Positions 17,318 to 25,873 of a stretch of 64,000 nucleotides of DNA are shown one piece after another. The stretch lies in the NCBI GenBank assembly GCA_030539395.1, contig JAUNSC010000014.1:1-64000 (forward strand), read 5' to 3'. The translations under genes and the position numbers were made by a program. The notes below the pieces were generated by a model. That model did not search any database and was not told the DNA's origin. It saw only the letters and a list, made by a program, of their open reading frames with translations. Numbering within the stretch: the stretch's first letter is position 1; the number at the start of each line of letters is the position of its first letter. The stretch is from Eubacteriales bacterium (GTDB taxonomy: Bacteria; Bacillota; Clostridia; Lachnospirales; Lachnospiraceae).

Positions 17318-17811
17318 CTGTATTGGAAATATCTGAGCCGGGAGATAAAATCGGAGAGAAGCTGCTTATGCTGTTGGATGCAAGACAGCGGCAGGAGCTA
17401 GTAAACTATCTTCTTGGCAAAGAAAACCAGAATGGCGGTTTAGCTGATAACCTGTGTATCCGCTCCAAAGCTTATGAACTGTTGACAGAGAATGAAGGTA
17501 TCTTCACAGAGATTCATATAGATGATTTATACTTTTGCCTGGAGCAGCGGCTGGTACGTGTGGATGGACAAGTGGTAAATCTGACGGCGAAAGAATTTGA
17601 TATTCTTGCCCTGCTGATCACGCATCCCCAGCGGGTGTTCACCTACGAGCTGATCATGGAACTGGTCTGGGATGAGGATGCTGCCTGTTACTCACGCAAA
17701 GCGGTAAGCAATCATATGAGCAATCTGCGGAAGAAATTGAAGAGAACACCGGACAGCCTGGAATATATCAAAAATATTGTCGGTGTAGGTTATAAATTTG
17801 AAATACCATAA
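17305..17811 (+). CDS. Receiver-less OmpR/PhoB-type winged-helix protein, paralogue B
   Basis: About 168 residues, closely similar along its length to the protein at 2713-3204: EISEPGDKIGEKLLML near the start and a C-terminal OmpR-type winged helix (LTAKEFDILALL, ELIMELVWDED, SNHMSNLRKKL, IVGVGYKFEIP). There is no receiver domain. The true start is unclear. An in-frame ATG at 17272 has no spaced ribosome site. The good GGAGG at 17293 serves TTG 17306, which is in another frame and meets TAG after three codons unless ribosomes slip by -1. A non-standard ATT start at 17305 would be in frame, but paralogue A has TAT there. A terminator follows. Confidence 0.7.
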   Translation: MGKLAVLEISEPGDKIGEKLLMLLDARQRQELVNYLLGKENQNGGLADNLCIRSKAYELLTENEGIFTEIHIDDLYFCLEQRLVRVDGQVVNLTAKEFDILALLITHPQRVFTYELIMELVWDEDAACYSRKAVSNHMSNLRKKLKRTPDSLEYIKNIVGVGYKFEIP

Positions 17812-17815
17812 CAAA

Positions 17816-17852
17816 GATCACAAGGATTTTACTTCCCTTGTGGTCTTGTTTT
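17816..17852 (+). terminator. Intrinsic terminator
   Basis: GATCACAAGG (17816-17825) pairs with CCTTGTGGTC (17836-17845), then a T-rich tail. Confidence 0.75.
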
Positions 17853-17929
17853 GTTTATGCTCCTTTTCCAGAGAACAGATCCCATTTGTTATTGTTCTCA
17901 TAAGAATTTTGCCATTTGCCATTACTCTA

Positions 17930-17983
17930 TTGACAATTGTGCTTGAAGTTGATATAATGTACTTGTTCAATAAGTACATTATA
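17930..17983 (+). promoter_or_regulatory. Promoter and operator of the GntR/ABC operon
   Basis: TTGACA (17930-17935), 17-bp spacer, TATAAT (17953-17958). A perfect 12-bp inverted repeat, TATAATGTACTT (17953-17964) with AAGTACATTATA (17972-17983), overlaps the -10. It is a likely operator of the GntR protein. Confidence 0.75.
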
Positions 17984-18002
17984 TAGCGGTTGGAGGGATC
18001 CC

Positions 18003-18380
18003 GTGGAAATTATTATAAGCAGTAATACGAGTAAACCCATTTATGAGCAGATTACCTCACAGATAAAAGCTATGATTATGAGCGGCGAACTGCAGACGGG
18101 CGATCCGATCCCCTCTATGCGGGCATTGGCAAAGTCAATCCATGTAAGCGTTATTACCGTTCAAAAGGCATATGAGGATCTGCAAAGGGACGGATTTATC
18201 GAGACAACAGTCGGGCGTGGAAGTTTTGTAGCAGCACAGAATAAGGACTTTTATCAGGAGGAACAGCAGCGGTTAGCGGAAGAACATTTACAGGAAGCTG
18301 CTGATATTGGAAGGACCAGTGGAATTTCGTTGGGAAAATTAGTTGAGCTTTTGACTATGTTTTATCAAGAGGAGGAGTGA
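18003..18380 (+). CDS. GntR-family regulator, YtrA type
   Basis: 125 residues from a GTG with GGAGG upstream. It has an N-terminal GntR winged helix (PIYEQITSQIKAMIMSGEL, then IHVSVITVQKAYEDLQRDGF) and only a short C-terminal helical tail (about 45 residues), the hallmark of the YtrA subfamily that represses its own ABC transporter operon. It overlaps the ATPase gene region by close packing (stop at 18380, next start 18383). It probably acts through the palindrome overlapping the -10 upstream and responds to envelope stress or a cell-wall antibiotic; the signal is inferred. Confidence 0.87.
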   Translation: MEIIISSNTSKPIYEQITSQIKAMIMSGELQTGDPIPSMRALAKSIHVSVITVQKAYEDLQRDGFIETTVGRGSFVAAQNKDFYQEEQQRLAEEHLQEAADIGRTSGISLGKLVELLTMFYQEEE

Positions 18381-18382
18381 CT

Positions 18383-19243
18383 ATGGATACAATCTTACAG
18401 GTGGAAAATTTAACGAAACAGTATGAAGGCTTTCAGCTGGACCACGTTTCGTTTGACCTTCCGAAAGGAATGATTATGGGACTGATTGGCGAGAATGGAG
18501 CCGGAAAGAGTACAACGATCAATGCAATTCTTGATCTGATTAAAAAAGATGACGGTACGGTTACTTTTTGGGGGCAGGAATTAGCCTCATCAAAACAACT
18601 GAAAGAGGACATAGGCGTTGTGTTCGACGGAATCAATTTCTATGAAACATTGACGCCTGCGAAAGTGGGTAAGATCTCCGGAGCAGCCTATAAGCAATGG
18701 GATGAATACCTGTATCAGGATTATCTGAAGCGTTTCGGGCTTCCTTTGGATAAAGAGATCAAAACACTTTCTAAAGGCATGAAAATGAAATTGTGTATCG
18801 CTGTGGCGCTTTCCCATAAACCGAAGCTGTTGATTTTGGACGAGGCGACCAGCGGTCTTGACCCGGTTATGCGGGATGATATTCTTGATGTCTTTTTGGA
18901 TTTCGTGCAGGATGAAAACCATTCCATCCTGATGTCCTCCCATATCACCACGGATTTGGAAAAGGTTGCCGACTATATTACTTTTATTCATCAGGGAAAA
19001 GTCCTGTTTTGCAAGACAAAGGATGAACTGCGCTACAAATATGGAATCATCCGCTGCGGTGCAGCCGTTTTCGACCAGATTGATAAAGCGGAGATCCTCG
19101 CTTACCGCAAAGACGATTACCAGTGGAATGTACTGGTAGCTGATAAAGAAAAGGCCAGGAAAAAATATAAAGCGGCCGTCGTTGATGATGCTACGATTGA
19201 CGATATTCTGCTGCTGTATGTGAAAGGAGAGCGGGCGAAATGA
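18383..19243 (+). CDS. ABC transporter ATP-binding protein (YtrB-like)
   Basis: 286 residues. Walker A GENGAGKSTT, a Q-loop in GVVFDGINFYETLT, signature LSKGMKMKL and Walker B LLILDEATSGLDP are present, so the ATPase should be active. The C-terminal 80 residues form a DUF-like extension common in BcrA/YtrB ATPases. It partners with the ABC-2 permease gene that overlaps its end. GAGGAGG lies eight bases before ATG 18383. It likely forms an export or membrane-protection pump controlled by the upstream GntR protein. Confidence 0.88.
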   Translation: MDTILQVENLTKQYEGFQLDHVSFDLPKGMIMGLIGENGAGKSTTINAILDLIKKDDGTVTFWGQELASSKQLKEDIGVVFDGINFYETLTPAKVGKISGAAYKQWDEYLYQDYLKRFGLPLDKEIKTLSKGMKMKLCIAVALSHKPKLLILDEATSGLDPVMRDDILDVFLDFVQDENHSILMSSHITTDLEKVADYITFIHQGKVLFCKTKDELRYKYGIIRCGAAVFDQIDKAEILAYRKDDYQWNVLVADKEKARKKYKAAVVDDATIDDILLLYVKGERAK

Positions 19244-19887
19244 AAAGTCTTATATTGAAAGATTTATATAATATCGGACACAATACAAAATCTATGCTGT
19301 TTATACTTGCGGTGTTTGCTGTGGCTTTTATTCCTACCTCTGGTGTGGGAGCATATATTTTCATCTGCGGCATCTTATGCAGTATGATGATCGTAACCAC
19401 TTTTTCTTTTGACGATAACTCCAAATGGGCGCGATATGCTATGATAATGCCCATTTCAAAAAGAGATTTAGTGATTGGAAAGTTTATTGTCTTAGCAATC
19501 TTTTGTGCGATTGGAAGTGTATTCGGCTTGGCTGTAGGCTTGGTCGGCGGAGGCATAGCAGGCAAAATTACATTCAGCCCTGCCGCTATTGTGGAACTGC
19601 TGTTTTTAACCTTAGCGGCAACAGTAATTTCCCTCATTTTTGGAAGTATGTCAATCCCGCTGGTGTTTAAATTTGGAGCCGAAAAAGGGCGCGTTTTGCT
19701 TCTGGTATCGTTCCTCATTCCGGCAGCAATTTGTTTTGGGGCATATAAGCTGCTTGCAATACTGGGCGTGGAGTTGACAGATCAGACGGTGTTTATCCTT
19801 TTATGCTGTTCCCCGCTTATCGCGTTGGTTTGGGGTTATGGAATGTATCAGATCAGTTATCGGATTTTTTTGAAACAAGAATTGTAA
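19240..19887 (+). CDS. ABC-2 type permease
   Basis: 215 residues, mostly hydrophobic, with about six predicted membrane segments (for example SMLFILAVFAVAFIPTSG and LIALVWGYGMYQISY). The N-terminus MKSLILKDLYNIGHNTK is typical of small YtrC/ABC-2 permeases. Its start overlaps the ATPase stop (ATGA). It forms the membrane part of the exporter. Substrate unknown. Confidence 0.83.
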   Translation: MKSLILKDLYNIGHNTKSMLFILAVFAVAFIPTSGVGAYIFICGILCSMMIVTTFSFDDNSKWARYAMIMPISKRDLVIGKFIVLAIFCAIGSVFGLAVGLVGGGIAGKITFSPAAIVELLFLTLAATVISLIFGSMSIPLVFKFGAEKGRVLLLVSFLIPAAICFGAYKLLAILGVELTDQTVFILLCCSPLIALVWGYGMYQISYRIFLKQEL

Positions 19888-19899
19888 GGAGAGGTTGCT

Positions 19900-20085
19900 A
19901 TGAAAAAATATGAGTATGTTAATATCGAATATTCGGCAAAAGGCGTGGTGTTTTCTTATGTTGAAAAGCATAGGGAAATCATTAACAGTTACGCAGAGAA
20001 AGGTTTTCGATACGTCGGTTTTGTCCCTACGGAAGTTGGAGCAAATGGCTGCATTAGAAAAATTGATCTGATTTTTGAAAAATAG
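19900..20085 (+). CDS. DUF4177-like small protein
   Basis: 61 residues with the layout of DUF4177 proteins: KKYEYVNIEY at the start, then EIINSYAEKGFRYVGFVP, in which a helix packs on a small beta sheet. GGAGAGG lies eight bases upstream and the gene closes the GntR/ABC operon. No biochemical role is known for this family; it often accompanies transporter or stress genes. Confidence 0.7.
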   Translation: MKKYEYVNIEYSAKGVVFSYVEKHREIINSYAEKGFRYVGFVPTEVGANGCIRKIDLIFEK

Positions 20086-20087
20086 AA

Positions 20088-20122
20088 AAGCGGTGACTTT
20101 GTTTTTGTCAAAGTCACCGCAA
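20088..20122. terminator. Bidirectional terminator between convergent operons
   Basis: A perfect 12-bp stem (20090-20101 with 20109-20120). On the minus strand it is followed by TTTTC, so it best terminates the minus-strand lantibiotic-protection operon; on the plus strand the tail is A-rich. Confidence 0.75.
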
Positions 20123-20152
20123 AGACGTATTTAATACTATTTATGGTTATCA

Positions 20153-20359
20153 TCAATCAGAGCCATTAAAAAAGTTCGCAAGTGAACGGAATATATTGTC
20201 CGTTGCTTCTGCAAGACTATCAAAAAAATTGTCTTTTGCTTCCACTAAATTCTCAATAACAATGTCTGTGTCATATGCTAAATCTCTGCATGTATTGGAG
20301 CAACCCGTCATTAGCATAAGGCATACCAAACACAGAAAAAGTGATAAATATTTTTTCAT
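20153..20359 (-). CDS. Small lipoprotein
   Basis: 68 residues with a lipoprotein signal (LSLFLCLVCLMLMTGC, lipobox LMTGC) and a short acidic and amphipathic mature part. It is the last gene of a six-gene minus-strand operon with LanFEG-like ABC genes. Small lipoproteins in this position act as LanI-type immunity proteins in some lantibiotic clusters; here that role is only inferred from context. Confidence 0.7.
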   Translation of the reverse strand: MKKYLSLFLCLVCLMLMTGCSNTCRDLAYDTDIVIENLVEAKDNFFDSLAEATDNIFRSLANFFNGSD

Positions 20360-20391
20360 TTGATTTATCTCCGTTTGGAAGGGCCTCTGAA

Positions 20392-20733
20392 CTACTGGTT
20401 ATAATACTGCTGAACCTTAGCAGGCAATTCCTCATATTTTACTTCCGCCCAGGTCACCACACCCCGAATAAAATTGACTTTCAGACATAGGAACGCATCA
20501 TCGGTCAAAATACGGCTTGTTTCAAACACAACGTCCTTTTCGTTTCCGTTCTCATCGTAGGCCGTCAGCGTGTATTTATAATTCATATCTCCATGTGGCG
20601 CGATCTCCTGTACCCATCTGTTATCAATTTGCGTATAGTAATCGTCATTTTGGGTCGCAAGAAAAGCTACTCCCATGCAGACGACAACTAATATTGCTGC
20701 AATAATGCCTACTACAACTTTTTTTGATTTCAT
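20392..20733 (-). CDS. YxeA-like secreted protein (DUF1093)
   Basis: 113 residues with an N-terminal signal or anchor (VVVGIIAAILVVVCMGVAF) and a YxeA-type domain: YYTQIDNRW, YKYTLTAYDENGNEK and a C-terminal AEVKYEELPAKVQ. YxeA-family proteins are commonly co-encoded with bacitracin or lantibiotic ABC transporters and two-component systems. GGAGG overlaps the stop of the preceding 29-residue gene, so expression is probably coupled. The function of the family is not established. Confidence 0.78.
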   Translation of the reverse strand: MKSKKVVVGIIAAILVVVCMGVAFLATQNDDYYTQIDNRWVQEIAPHGDMNYKYTLTAYDENGNEKDVVFETSRILTDDAFLCLKVNFIRGVVTWAEVKYEELPAKVQQYYNQ

Positions 20734-20745
20734 TTGAAAATCCTC

Positions 20746-20835
20746 CTATGCAATTTCTTTTTCTTTGCTGCTCATTTTTACAAAGAGCAGAATTGAGGCA
20801 AAAATAATACCCAATACAATCATCGCTTTTTTCAT
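20746..20835 (-). CDS. 29-residue single-span membrane peptide
   Basis: An ATG at 20835 with GAGGTAG upstream encodes 29 residues: a basic start (MKKAM), one hydrophobic stretch (IVLGIIFASILLFV) and a Lys/Glu tail. It sits between the second permease and the YxeA gene with tight spacing. Reading frame, ribosome site and position support a real small gene, perhaps a transporter subunit or immunity peptide. Confidence 0.55.
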   Translation of the reverse strand: MKKAMIVLGIIFASILLFVKMSSKEKEIA

Positions 20836-20841
20836 AACTGG

Positions 20842-21636
20842 CTACCTCGCACTATGATTTCTTTTTTGAACCGTTTTCCCAGAATTTTTCTTCTTTTTCT
20901 TTGCGTTGGTTACTTCACGATTTTTCGCTGTGAAAACGATAATGAATGTCACGGCCAGTATAAACAGGATAGATGCTACGCTCAACAAGATGTTTCCTGT
21001 TGGATCACTGCTTCCATCCTGATAACCAATTACGGTAAGGCCTGCTGTAATAGGATATAGATCACGCAGGCCGTGGCCGGAGGCCATCATTCCCACAAAA
21101 CCATAAAAGAAAGCAAAGCCAACACCGGCCATAAAGCTGCCACTTCTCTGTGCGGTAAATGCGATAATAGGCATGACCGCAATATAAGAAATCATATTGA
21201 TCCCGATCATCTGAAAAAGCACCTGTACCATACCGCCGATAGAAAATCCGGGAAATCCGCTGGCAAAGAAAACAATGAGCGTGAACAGGAATTCGATAAC
21301 GGAAAGTGCTACCGCCATACATCCAACAGCAATCAGTTTCCCAATCAGCATTTTCCGAAAGGAAACAGGGATTGTGAGAATATTTTTCAGCGTGTCGTCT
21401 GTACGCTCCCGGTCAATGATATATCCGGCGATCAATGCGATTGTTGCAGGATATATTAGAACTAAATTGTTCCAAATCACACTGGAAGAAAAGTTCACGA
21501 GCGTATGGGTTGCCCCGTCAGAGGCCGTTGCCATAAACCGGGCAAGCAGCACGACGGTAAACATCGTTGCTACGCCAATCCAGATTACGGAGTACCGCTT
21601 CATTTTGTAAAATTCTGTCCTTATAATACTTGTCAT
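20842..21636 (-). CDS. Lantibiotic-protection ABC permease (LanG/MutG-like)
   Basis: 264 residues with six predicted membrane segments. IIRTEFYKMKRYSVIW at the start and DRERTDDTLKNILTIPVSFRKML are typical of ABC-2 permeases of the LanE/LanG and BcrB type. GAGGTGAGG lies upstream of ATG 21636; an earlier in-frame start would run back to the previous gene and is unlikely. It should pair with the permease at 21647-22432 and the ATPase at 22425-23348 to move antimicrobial peptides out of the membrane, as in NukFEG or C. difficile CprABC. Confidence 0.83.
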   Translation of the reverse strand: MTSIIRTEFYKMKRYSVIWIGVATMFTVVLLARFMATASDGATHTLVNFSSSVIWNNLVLIYPATIALIAGYIIDRERTDDTLKNILTIPVSFRKMLIGKLIAVGCMAVALSVIEFLFTLIVFFASGFPGFSIGGMVQVLFQMIGINMISYIAVMPIIAFTAQRSGSFMAGVGFAFFYGFVGMMASGHGLRDLYPITAGLTVIGYQDGSSDPTGNILLSVASILFILAVTFIIVFTAKNREVTNAKKKKKNSGKTVQKRNHSAR

Positions 21637-21646
21637 TTTCCTCACC

Positions 21647-22432
21647 TCAACTTTCACGCTTACTGTAAATTCTGATAATTGCCAGATAGGACAATACCCC
21701 AATAATGATAATGGTTAATGTGACAAGCCAAAAGGGCATAAAATAAGGCTCCATTGCAGAATACGCAGGGGTTCCGGGAGCAGCAAACAGGGCAGCTTGC
21801 CAACGGTAAATGATAGGGGCTGGCAGGATGCTTGTAATCAGCCGCATCATGGGGTCAGTCGTGGCAAACATTCCTCCATACGCAAGCATAAAATCAAACA
21901 TCGTATAGAAAAATGTTAAGATAACCGAGAAAATATAGGAACGGTTAAAGCCGACAATCGCAATGACAACGGGTAAAATGCTTGTAGTGTAGAGTAGTGC
22001 CGTAAGGATTGCTATGCTAAAGTTTTCTGCTACGTTTGTCAGCTCGCTTCCGGCAATCAGGCCGCCAACCATTGACGAAACCATAGTGGCAAAGGCAAAA
22101 ATCAGTCCCAAAATATAAAGCACAGCGATTTTTGCGGTAGCAATCTTAGCTGGGGAAGTAGGGATAATGCGTAGGTTTTTCAAAGTATCGTTATCCCGTT
22201 CCATGAAAAATAGCATGGCCGCAATGATACCTAAAACCGCCGGAAGCATGATGGGCATACCCATAGTAGCCAACAAGCCGAAAACTGCTTCAAAGCCGGT
22301 AAAGTTACCCATGCTTCCAGCCAGTACAAGAGCCGTAAACGGAATTGGGAACAGAAGTGCGGCGAAAATCACAAATGATACAAAGTGTTTCCGCTTTAAC
22401 TTCCGCATCTCGCATTGGATCAGTTTAAGCAA
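21647..22432 (-). CDS. Lantibiotic-protection ABC permease (LanE-like)
   Basis: 261 residues from a TTG that overlaps the ATPase stop; a GTG at 22441 is the alternative start. It has six predicted membrane segments and the characteristic ERDNDTLKNLRIIPTSPAKI after the second one, matching the neighbouring permease in layout. Two dissimilar permeases with one ATPase is the LanFEG arrangement. It acts in the cytoplasmic membrane. Confidence 0.82.
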   Translation of the reverse strand: MLKLIQCEMRKLKRKHFVSFVIFAALLFPIPFTALVLAGSMGNFTGFEAVFGLLATMGMPIMLPAVLGIIAAMLFFMERDNDTLKNLRIIPTSPAKIATAKIAVLYILGLIFAFATMVSSMVGGLIAGSELTNVAENFSIAILTALLYTTSILPVVIAIVGFNRSYIFSVILTFFYTMFDFMLAYGGMFATTDPMMRLITSILPAPIIYRWQAALFAAPGTPAYSAMEPYFMPFWLVTLTIIIIGVLSYLAIIRIYSKRES

Positions 22433-23348
22433 TCCCCTCACCCCCTGTAATTCTCTTGAAGTAATCCTCCAAAGTATCTTCGCAGAGATGGGCTTCCCAA
22501 ACGTCAATGCCAGCTTCAATAAATGTGCGGTTAATTCTCGCTACAGGCAGGGCTGTATCATAAAGATACAGATTCTTGTCATCCATAAGCTGGATGTTTT
22601 TGCTCTGAAATGTTGCGGCAATAATCTGTGCAGCCTTTTGTGCATCCGATACGCAGAAATGGATGTACTTCGCGTTTTTACTCTCCAGCGCTTTTAGGCT
22701 TTCTTCCTCCAGCAAATTACCGTGGTCGATAATTCCAACATCATCAGCCAACAGGGAAATTTCCGAAAGGATGTGGCTGGAAATCAAGATCGTTTTCCCT
22801 GTGGCATCGCACAATTCCCGGATAAAATCGCGCACCTCTGCAATACCGATGGGGTCAAGGCCGTTGATCGGTTCATCCAAAATCAACAGTTCGGGATTGT
22901 GCATGACGGCCAATGCAATAGCTAAACGCTGCTTCATACCGAGAGAATATTGCGAAAATAATTTCTTGTCCCGGTAAGGCTGGTTGACAACTTCCAAAGC
23001 ATTTTTGATGTATTGCGGGCTTTTCAATCCCCGCAGGTCGGCAAAAATTTTCAGGTTTTCTGTTCCTGTCAAATTGGGATAAAAACCCGGTGACTCGATC
23101 AGACAGCCAATTCGGGGCAGGATTTCCTTTTCATTGCCATGAATTGGCTTACCGAAAATCTCCACTTCACCGGACGTGGGAGCTGTCAGTCCCAGCAGCA
23201 TCCGCATGGTCGTTGTCTTGCCTGCACCATTGCGTCCCAGAAGTCCATAGATACGACCTTTTTTTACATGAATATTCAGATGGGAAACGCTGTTCTGATT
23301 TCCGTATTTTTTCGTCAGATCATGCGTTTCAATAATGTAATCACTCAT
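22425..23348 (-). CDS. Lantibiotic-protection ABC ATPase (LanF/BcrA-like)
   Basis: 307 residues. Walker A GRNGAGKTTT, signature YSLGMKQRLAIALAV and Walker B LLILDEPINGLDP are intact. The C-terminal third is the extension typical of BcrA/NukF proteins. A Glu-containing Q-loop (CLIESPGFYPNLTG), known from lantibiotic-protection ATPases (E-loop), is visible. First gene of the minus-strand operon, with phased direct repeats and a -10 upstream, and divergent from its likely two-component regulator. Confidence 0.9.
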   Translation of the reverse strand: MSDYIIETHDLTKKYGNQNSVSHLNIHVKKGRIYGLLGRNGAGKTTTMRMLLGLTAPTSGEVEIFGKPIHGNEKEILPRIGCLIESPGFYPNLTGTENLKIFADLRGLKSPQYIKNALEVVNQPYRDKKLFSQYSLGMKQRLAIALAVMHNPELLILDEPINGLDPIGIAEVRDFIRELCDATGKTILISSHILSEISLLADDVGIIDHGNLLEEESLKALESKNAKYIHFCVSDAQKAAQIIAATFQSKNIQLMDDKNLYLYDTALPVARINRTFIEAGIDVWEAHLCEDTLEDYFKRITGGEGIA

Positions 23349-23380
23349 ATAGCTTGCGCCTCCTTTTTGTTTTCGTTATC

Positions 23381-23434
23381 AGCATAGCACATCAACTTTG
23401 AGATAACTTTGAGCCAACTTTGAATTTACTTTGA
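23381..23434 (-). promoter_or_regulatory. Promoter with four 11-bp-phased response-regulator boxes
   Basis: ACTTTGA (TCAAAGT on the transcribed orientation) occurs at 23395, 23406, 23417 and 23428, exactly 11 bp apart. A TATGCT -10 for the minus-strand operon lies at 23381-23386 with no good -35, as expected for an activated promoter. The boxes probably bind the adjacent OmpR-type regulator. Confidence 0.75.
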
Positions 23435-23504
23435 GATTTCAAGGCCAGAATAGTCAATCTGTCCATCTTGCGGTATAATATAAACAGAAAAAAGGTGGTG
23501 ACTT

Positions 23505-24200
23505 ATGAACGATAGAATGATTCTTGTGGTAGACGATGAAACTGAGCTGTTGGAAATGGTGAGATCCATTTTTATGAGAGCCGGCTTTACGCAAGTGTTG
23601 ACGGTATCCTCTGGTGAAGCTGCTCTGAAAGTATGTAAAGAGAAGCAGCCGGATATGGTGATCCTTGATGTTATGATGCCAGGCATGGATGGATTTGCCA
23701 CACTAAAAGAATTGCGAAAGATAAGCAAAATCCCGGTTCTCATGCTGACAGCTCGCGGTGAAGCGGAGGACAAATTTGCGGGTTTTGAAAATGGAGCGGA
23801 CGATTACCTGTTGAAACCATTTCTGCCGAAGGAATTATTATTCCGGGTGCAGGCCATATTGAAGCGGGCCTATCCTGGGAAGGATCGCAAAGTGTTCTTT
23901 GATACAGCAACCGTTGATTTGGAAAAAGCAATGGTTCAACGAAATGGGGAAAGTATCTCACTGACGGCCAAGGAGTTCCAACTTTTTGAAAAGCTGTATG
24001 AAAACGCAGGCCGAATCGTTACTACCGGCGCACTGTGTCAGGCGATTTGCGGCGACTTCTGGCAGGGATATGAGAGTACGTTAGCAACCCATATCCGGCA
24101 TTTGAGGGAAAAGATTGAAGAAAATCCCTCAAAGCCGATTGCCCTTGTGACGATTAAGGGGATCGGGTACCGCCTGAATATTAAGGGGGCGCAGACGTGA
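23505..24200 (+). CDS. OmpR-family response regulator (lantibiotic sensing)
   Basis: 231 residues. Receiver (MILVVDDETELLEMVRSIF, Asp in MVILDVMMPGMDG, Lys in DYLLKPF) and an OmpR-type winged helix (LTAKEFQLFEKL, ATHIRHLREKIEENP, IKGIGYRL). Divergent from the LanFEG-like operon, and it overlaps its kinase gene. It likely binds the four ACTTTGA boxes and activates the transporter in response to a peptide antibiotic. The neighbours resemble C. difficile CprR/CprK-CprABC. Confidence 0.88.
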   Translation: MNDRMILVVDDETELLEMVRSIFMRAGFTQVLTVSSGEAALKVCKEKQPDMVILDVMMPGMDGFATLKELRKISKIPVLMLTARGEAEDKFAGFENGADDYLLKPFLPKELLFRVQAILKRAYPGKDRKVFFDTATVDLEKAMVQRNGESISLTAKEFQLFEKLYENAGRIVTTGALCQAICGDFWQGYESTLATHIRHLREKIEENPSKPIALVTIKGIGYRLNIKGAQT

Positions 24201-25564
24201 ACACATCAGAACGATTTTTTCGCCGTTATATATTTTCCACAGTTAGGATTATAGTTCTTTTTCTGGCTGTCAATGCACTGTTAGTAGCTTCCTATTTTGT
24301 AATAGCTTATTTAGGTAATGTGGCAACATCCAAATTTCCAATCGAGGATTTTTCAAATCATATCATGGCAACAGATGGGGAATTCAGTGCAGATACACAA
24401 GCGAAAGAAATGCTGAATAATTTTGAAGCGTGGGCTATGATCTTAGATGATGATGGCACTGTCGTTTGGGAAGAAAATCTGCCGGAAGAATTACCACGCC
24501 ATTATTCCTCAATGGATATTGCCATGTTTAGTCGCTGGTATCTTGATGATTATCCGACCAATATTGCAAAACGACAGGATGGGCTTTTGGTGATCGGCTT
24601 GCCTCCAGAAAGCGTTGTGAATTACTATTTTTCTTTCAAGGCGCAATATATTTGGCCTATGCTATTCGGATTAACGGCGGTATTCTGTATCAATATTTTT
24701 TTGATGATATATTTGTTTATCCGCAATGCCCGCCGGGTAGAAAAAGCTATGGCGCCGATTTTGAGAGGCATTCGGCATCTATCAGTTGGAAAGCCTGTCC
24801 ATCTGGAAGAAACCGGCGAGTTAGCAGAAATCAATGCTGGTTTGAATAAGGCCGGTGACTATTTGCTGAAAAAGGATAATACCCGTGCAGACTGGATCAG
24901 GGGAATTTCCCATGATATACGCACACCGCTTTCTGTGATTTTGGGATATGCAAGCGAAATAGAAGACACTTCTTCTTTGCCGGAAGCTGTCCGAAACCAG
25001 GTTGGGATAATCCGGAGACACAGTGAACGGCTAAAAGATTTAGTGGCTGATTTGAATTTGACAACTAAATTAGAATATTCCATGCAGCCTATGCAAAAAC
25101 AAAGCCTTGACCCGATAGAATTAGCACGTCAGGTTGTCAGTGAGGTATTGAATGATGGTCTATCAGAACTTTACGAGTTGGAATTATCAGAAGATAATCC
25201 CGGTAAAAACATCTCGATTTTCGGGGATCAGGTTTTACTTAATCGGATGCTGAATAATTTGATAAGAAATTGTATTGTCCATAATCCCGATGGGTGTAAA
25301 ATACAGATTTCTGTTGGCAGTAATGATGCAAGCTGTACTTTTTCCGTTATGGACAATGGTTATGGAGTGAGTGAACTGCAATTAAACGCCTTGAACAGTG
25401 ACGAGGATATTTCCAGTACACAAAAACAGACAGATGAAGCGGAACATGGTTTGGGTCTTAAAATTGTGCGGCAGATTGTGAAAGCACATCATGGGGATGT
25501 TTTCTTTTCTGGTGCGATCCCACATGGATTGATCGTCAGTATTCACCTGCCTATGAAACTATAA
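24197..25564 (+). CDS. Sensor histidine kinase (lantibiotic sensing)
   Basis: 455 residues from a GTG overlapping the regulator's stop. Two membrane helices (about residues 12-38 and 150-175) bracket an extracytoplasmic domain of about 110 residues. They are followed by a HAMP-like linker, H-box WIRGISHDIRTPLSVILGYA, N-box RMLNNLIRNCIVHNP and G-box HGLGLKIVRQ. The large external domain suggests direct ligand sensing, as in NisK/CprK-like kinases. It phosphorylates the preceding regulator. Confidence 0.88.
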   Translation: MNTSERFFRRYIFSTVRIIVLFLAVNALLVASYFVIAYLGNVATSKFPIEDFSNHIMATDGEFSADTQAKEMLNNFEAWAMILDDDGTVVWEENLPEELPRHYSSMDIAMFSRWYLDDYPTNIAKRQDGLLVIGLPPESVVNYYFSFKAQYIWPMLFGLTAVFCINIFLMIYLFIRNARRVEKAMAPILRGIRHLSVGKPVHLEETGELAEINAGLNKAGDYLLKKDNTRADWIRGISHDIRTPLSVILGYASEIEDTSSLPEAVRNQVGIIRRHSERLKDLVADLNLTTKLEYSMQPMQKQSLDPIELARQVVSEVLNDGLSELYELELSEDNPGKNISIFGDQVLLNRMLNNLIRNCIVHNPDGCKIQISVGSNDASCTFSVMDNGYGVSELQLNALNSDEDISSTQKQTDEAEHGLGLKIVRQIVKAHHGDVFFSGAIPHGLIVSIHLPMKL

Positions 25565-25831
25565 AATCTTTACTGTTTACTCTGCTAAAAATTCACAAAA
25601 AATAGGACAATAGAAGGATACATCGGGAAAGAAAGCAGAATCCTCCCTGTTACAATTTACACAACAAACGCAGATGGAAGAAGTCCACTGCTTAGTCAGG
25701 TGAATTGAAGGGGAGGAGGTGCAGTATCCTTATAGAGGGAATAAAAATTCTCCTTACACTGTTGTCCGTGGTTGAACATAAGTCTTACAACTGAATATTG
25801 TTTGGCGGCCTGTTCAAAAGCGTAAACAACA

Positions 25832-25872
25832 AAAGCACCGATGCCTGATATTATATCGGTATCGGTGCTTTC
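25832..25872. terminator. Bidirectional terminator
   Basis: AAAGCACCGAT (25832-25842) pairs with ATCGGTGCTTT (25861-25871), with further inner pairing. It follows the minus-strand XRE gene directly. The 25565-25830 stretch has no gene I would support. Confidence 0.75.
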
Positions 25873-25873
25873 T

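Noticed and set aside
20153..25564. Lantibiotic biosynthesis cluster
   Set aside because: No LanA-like precursor, LanB/C/M or LanT gene is visible near the immunity-type transporter.
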